From: an uncultured Bacteroides sp.
GTDB taxonomy: Bacteria > Bacteroidota > Bacteroidia > Bacteroidales > Bacteroidaceae
Assembly: GCA_900552645.1 (NCBI GenBank)
Contig: USAN01000002.1
Location: forward strand, 1-64,000
Direction: 5' to 3'
DNA: 64,000 nucleotides
Within the stretch, counting starts at the first letter, position 1, and every line of letters begins with the position of its first letter. Below are positions 60,809 to 64,000 of the stretch, one piece after another. The notes under the pieces were generated by a model that had not been told where the DNA came from, did not search any database, and saw nothing but the letters and a program-made list of their open reading frames with translations. The translations under genes and the position numbers were made by a program.

Positions 60809-60889
60809 TGCTTATTTATTTAAATTTGACTTATACATATTATCCATAGTTAATCGGGAACAATTTACAAATTACATTTTAATATAGTC

Positions 60890-60921
60890 AAAGGCTGTCT
60901 GAGAAAAAGTCAGGCAGCCTT
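60890..60921 (-). terminator. hairpin between the SusF-like and SusG-like genes
   Basis: AAGGCTGTCTGA (60891-60902) pairs with TCAGGCAGCCTT (60910-60921), one G-U, 7-nt loop. Little T-run; may attenuate or protect rather than stop transcription. Confidence 0.6.
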
Positions 60922-60943
60922 ATAACTATTTTATATGAATATA

Positions 60944-62926
60944 TTATTTCTTGGTAACCGTACAATATATATTGTTTGATGCAGTACGTTCTACATACAG
61001 TTCAATATAATAAGTACCTGCTGTGATACCCATATTATCTCCATCAATAGTAAGATTATCTTCTTTACCACCTAAATTTATAGCCCAATCATCGTTAGCT
61101 CTAAACTTGAATTTACCGTCTTTCATAGTAGTAGTAATAGTCCAACACTTTTTGTCAGCATCCCATGTCATATTCTGATCCGAATCCCATCCACCTGCTG
61201 TTGCATCGCCAATTACTCCCCAACTATTTATTTCGGTAGTAGTAAGTTTTCCGTTTACTACATCAGCATCAATAAAATAAAGACCAGCTTTATCTACCTT
61301 TAAGTTACCGCCTCCGCCTGCAGTTATTCCTGCACTGTAATTACTAAAGTCATTATAATTATATTCTGCTTCCCAGTTACGCTGTTTAGTAAACTTAAAT
61401 TCTCCGTCAAGATGACTGAATCCTTTGTATACTCCGTCAAAAGCATCTGTTTTCAATGCAGGTGCTGTAGCCGGAGTCCATGATTGATGGTTTCCTGGTA
61501 CATATATATACTCTTCAGTTGGGAATGCTGTACTTAATACCTTAACAGAATATGGATGTTTGCTTACATCTACAACCACCTTGTATTCTCCGGAAGGCTT
61601 AGTAAATTTAAAGTTATCAGGGCCACTAAACGAACCATTGTTTCCTATTGCATAAGTCCAATTATTATTAAGTCGGAATTTATACTCTTTATCTGCAATA
61701 AAATTAGCAACTACAGAATAAGAATGGGTCGCAGCATCATAAGTCATTGGAGTTTCAGCATTCCATCCTCCCGGAGTTGCATCACCTATTAATCCCATAG
61801 ATACCACCTTAACCATTTCAAAAGTATTAAGTTTCTTGTTTACACTTATACGATAGAATCCAGATGGAACCTTTATATTTCCTTTACCAACAGTTTTTCC
61901 GGATATTACTATGTTTCCATCAGCATCTTTCTGTTCATAAGTATCACTTCCAAAATCATTTCCCCATGCAGGTTCGGGTGCAAACTTAAATTCAACATCC
62001 GATCCGTCAGCACTTGTAAGATCAAAGAATGATTCGAACAATCCTTTAGTCAATGTACTGTGAGGAATACTTTTTGAAGTTTCAGGTTTCCAATCCTGAT
62101 AACTTCCGGGAAGATAAAGAGCATCTGGATAAGTAGCTGTATAAGTTGTAATATTAATAGTAACAGGCTCTGAAGGAACACCATCAGTATATGTTGCTGA
62201 ATAAGCCTTTACAGTAAACTTAATATTTGAAGCTGCCGATTCGGGTGCACCAGCCGAAACTGCCAGTTCATTCCATTCGTCAACAGTCTTAGAACATGTA
62301 GTGCCAGTTAATTCTTTAGCAACTTCTACTTCAGTACCGTTGTTATAACTCATATATACATTATAAGTAATGGCTTCATTATACTTCAAGCGAGCCGGTT
62401 CCCATGATAGTAAACTAAGATTACCGGTAGGATTATTTATATCCAATACCACCTCACTTACTGTAGCCGACAATACGGGAGAAACAGCATTACCATAAGC
62501 ATACACTTTTACTCTCTGTTTTGCAGATGTATAAGTATTAAGTGCATCTGTGGCGTTTACATAGAAATTTATATCGAAAGAAGCATTTTCAGGAACAGAA
62601 GGAATACCTTTTATCAGACTCCAGAAATCAGTTTTTGATACGGATAAGCTAAGGTTCTTAGTACCACTACCAACTTGTACTGCTGGCTGATCTTCATACT
62701 GTGCATAAAGGTCATAAGTAACTTCACCATTCATAAAGCGTGCAGCCGACCATGCCCATGTAATATCTTCCGACATAGTGTTCTGTGTTAACAATATAGC
62801 TCCATTATTAACAAGAACCGGAGCAGTAGGTTTCTTTGAGAATGTATCCTCAATATCTTCCTGACATCCGCTGGCAGCTATCAATGTGATAGCAGCCAGG
62901 AATATATATTTAAAATATTTTACCAT
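60944..62926 (-). CDS. susF: SusF-like starch-binding outer-membrane lipoprotein
   Basis: A 660-residue lipoprotein (lipobox AASGC, Cys21). Two N-terminal SusE-type Ig-like domains (about 33-145 and 148-262), then four starch-binding-like modules in the order A-B-A'-B': A starts YLPGSYQDW (271), B GLIGDATPGGW (378), A' YVPGNHQSW (475), B' GVIGDATAGGW (570). SusF of B. thetaiotaomicron binds starch on the surface without cleaving it. Longer than that protein, consistent with extra modules. Confidence 0.88.
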   Translation of the reverse strand: MVKYFKYIFLAAITLIAASGCQEDIEDTFSKKPTAPVLVNNGAILLTQNTMSEDITWAWSAARFMNGEVTYDLYAQYEDQPAVQVGSGTKNLSLSVSKTDFWSLIKGIPSVPENASFDINFYVNATDALNTYTSAKQRVKVYAYGNAVSPVLSATVSEVVLDINNPTGNLSLLSWEPARLKYNEAITYNVYMSYNNGTEVEVAKELTGTTCSKTVDEWNELAVSAGAPESAASNIKFTVKAYSATYTDGVPSEPVTINITTYTATYPDALYLPGSYQDWKPETSKSIPHSTLTKGLFESFFDLTSADGSDVEFKFAPEPAWGNDFGSDTYEQKDADGNIVISGKTVGKGNIKVPSGFYRISVNKKLNTFEMVKVVSMGLIGDATPGGWNAETPMTYDAATHSYSVVANFIADKEYKFRLNNNWTYAIGNNGSFSGPDNFKFTKPSGEYKVVVDVSKHPYSVKVLSTAFPTEEYIYVPGNHQSWTPATAPALKTDAFDGVYKGFSHLDGEFKFTKQRNWEAEYNYNDFSNYSAGITAGGGGNLKVDKAGLYFIDADVVNGKLTTTEINSWGVIGDATAGGWDSDQNMTWDADKKCWTITTTMKDGKFKFRANDDWAINLGGKEDNLTIDGDNMGITAGTYYIELYVERTASNNIYCTVTKK

Positions 62927-62952
62927 ATTTCTATTATTTAATATTATAAAAC

Positions 62953-64000
62953 TTATTGAGCAATTAATTCAAGTACGTAAGGAGTACGGTTAGCATGAAG
63001 TTTGACAATGTATGTACCACCTTTGGCAACTTTTATATTGTCTGCTCCTGCTTTAAGTTCATATCCTCCTGATATAGCTGTACTCATAGTACCTGCTGTA
63101 CCCCAGTTAATGCTCCAAGATCCATCTACGCGTACTTTAAGTTCTCCATTATCCTTAATAGTAATAGGTTCGGTAAGCCATGCACTCTCTTCTGGATTAT
63201 ATTTGAATGCTACATCACCAGCCCAGTCATTGAAAGATCCCATAAGTCCAAGCTTGTTGCCAATAGCTTTCTTATCAATAGTCATTACAGTAGTATTAAC
63301 TGTTACTTGCTGTATAACACCTTCTGCAACTGCTAAAGACAAATTTGAATCACCTTGTTCAGGACAAGACCATGAAGGAGTAAGAGCATTATATCCCCAA
63401 TTAGCACCCGCCCAATTCTGTTCTTTAGTAACTTTAAAATAAGAACGGTTAACGTCAGTAGGAGTATCATTTGTAGTAGTAAAGTCTACCATACACTGAT
63501 ATACCTTAGTACCTCCGCTTGTTTCGTAGAATATAGGTGCCTTGCCAATAGTCCAGTTATTAAATTCTCCACACAGATAAAGCCATGTAAGAGGTGCTGC
63601 ATAAGTTGTTACTGTAAAATCACTTGTAAAATTGGATGAAATCGGATCATAAGAATCCGTTCCGGCAATCTTTGCAGTAACATATGCCGATAAAGTTCCT
63701 GTAGTATTAGCTGTTATGCCAAGACCATTTATAGCAACTCCATTAAGATCTCCTTTACTTATTGAATAAGATGTAGTTGATGAAGTTCCCACAAATGCGT
63801 TCTTGTCGCCCATCTTAAAATATAATGAATATAGAATCTGTACAGGCTGACCAAAATCGGCAGCTTTCCATGTAAAGGTTACAGTTTCATCCTTTGAATT
63901 GTCTGCATTGACAATTATATTACCACAGTTATTTATTACCGGAGCAATAAAGCTATCCGGGTTACTTATTTGTGGCGTATCTACATCCGAACTGCAAGAG
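62953..64000 (-). CDS. susE: SusE-like starch-binding lipoprotein, 5' end outside window
   Basis: The frame is open from the stop at 62953 to the right edge, giving about 349 residues; the first visible are SCSSDVDTPQISNPDSFIAP, so the lipobox Cys is present and only the signal peptide is missing. It begins with a SusE domain (VINNCGNIIVNADNSKDETVTFTW region), followed by two starch-binding-like modules starting LYLCGEFNNW and LGLMGSFNDW (an A-B pair). Twenty-six nt before the SusF-like gene. The internal Met at 63813 is not the true start. Confidence 0.88.
   Translation of the reverse strand, partial: SCSSDVDTPQISNPDSFIAPVINNCGNIIVNADNSKDETVTFTWKAADFGQPVQILYSLYFKMGDKNAFVGTSSTTSYSISKGDLNGVAINGLGITANTTGTLSAYVTAKIAGTDSYDPISSNFTSDFTVTTYAAPLTWLYLCGEFNNWTIGKAPIFYETSGGTKVYQCMVDFTTTNDTPTDVNRSYFKVTKEQNWAGANWGYNALTPSWSCPEQGDSNLSLAVAEGVIQQVTVNTTVMTIDKKAIGNKLGLMGSFNDWAGDVAFKYNPEESAWLTEPITIKDNGELKVRVDGSWSINWGTAGTMSTAISGGYELKAGADNIKVAKGGTYIVKLHANRTPYVLELIAQ

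Noticed and set aside
62953..63813. A SusE-like gene starting at the Met at 63813
   Set aside because: The frame continues upstream to the window edge with SusE-domain sequence and a lipobox Cys, so the gene is merely cut by the window.
1..64000. Insertion sequences, integrases, prophage genes, tRNA or rRNA genes
   Set aside because: None recognised on either strand; the gene content is ordinary chromosome apart from the decayed region at 45.7-46.2 kb.

Overview
The window is AT-rich chromosomal DNA from a member of the order Bacteroidales (Bacteroidetes), most likely a gut Bacteroidaceae/Prevotellaceae-type anaerobe; I cannot name the species. The evidence: (i) at least 32 intergenic copies of the Bacteroidetes sigma factor -7 element TAnnTTTG, usually 18-45 nt ahead of a start codon; (ii) family-restricted proteins (DUF4831, DUF3256, DUF3332, SusE/SusF/SusG-type starch proteins, LruC-domain lipoproteins, TM-AraC regulator); (iii) anaerobic metabolism (class III ribonucleotide reductase, menaquinone prenyltransferase, Rex).

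Layout. 1-535 is non-coding with hairpins. 536-1923 holds two small outer-membrane beta-barrel proteins. 2023-6725 is a leftward housekeeping run, hpt-adk-obgE-pgeF-B3/4 protein-M23 peptidase-small basic protein. 6845-13344 carries the NAD(P)HX repair enzyme, a DUF4831 protein, an MFS transporter, a DUF3332 lipoprotein, class II aldolase and L31. 13440-16828 has a DUF3256 protein, phenylacetate-CoA ligase with its ACT protein, and a PfkB sugar kinase. 17016-26711 holds two large paralogous LruC-domain surface lipoproteins separated by lgt, ddh, ruvA, a lipoprotein and a CCA-adding-type enzyme. 26916-29987 is a cobalamin riboswitch driving nrdDG. 29988-30765 has no protein gene but contains a probable ~300-nt free-standing RNA and one copy of a dispersed 78-nt element. 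30766-35486 contains a phosphoesterase, menA, ispF, a FAH-family enzyme, rex, a SUI1-family factor and a GNAT. 35553-38493 is the rplM-rpsI-rpsB-tsf translation operon. 38792-39590 is a zeta-toxin-like kinase with a small overlapping partner. 39791-45589 carries asnS, a pseudouridine synthase with a repetitive tail, purB and a MATE pump. 45706-48014 is the least ordinary stretch: degraded remnants of surface-protein genes, 51-bp direct repeats, a membrane-anchored AraC-type regulator and a 22-bp-period repeat array in front of an alkaline phosphatase. 49427-58423 has a helix-hairpin-helix protein, an NSS transporter, VanZ-like protein, ECF-like sigma factor, CYTH protein, prfB, an acyl-CoA ligase, an ArgE-like deacetylase and a DUF2721 protein. 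58733-64000 is the 3' part of a starch-utilisation (sus) operon: SusE (5' end cut by the window), SusF-like and SusG-like amylase; susC/susD would lie beyond the right edge.

No tRNA, rRNA, insertion sequence, prophage or CRISPR array was recognised. The most interesting non-coding signals are the 40-bp perfect palindrome in the promoter of the first gene, the RNA gene at about 30106-30412, the 78-nt element present twice in convergent gaps 28 kb apart, the 22-bp-period array before the phosphatase, and the B12 riboswitch controlling the B12-independent reductase.
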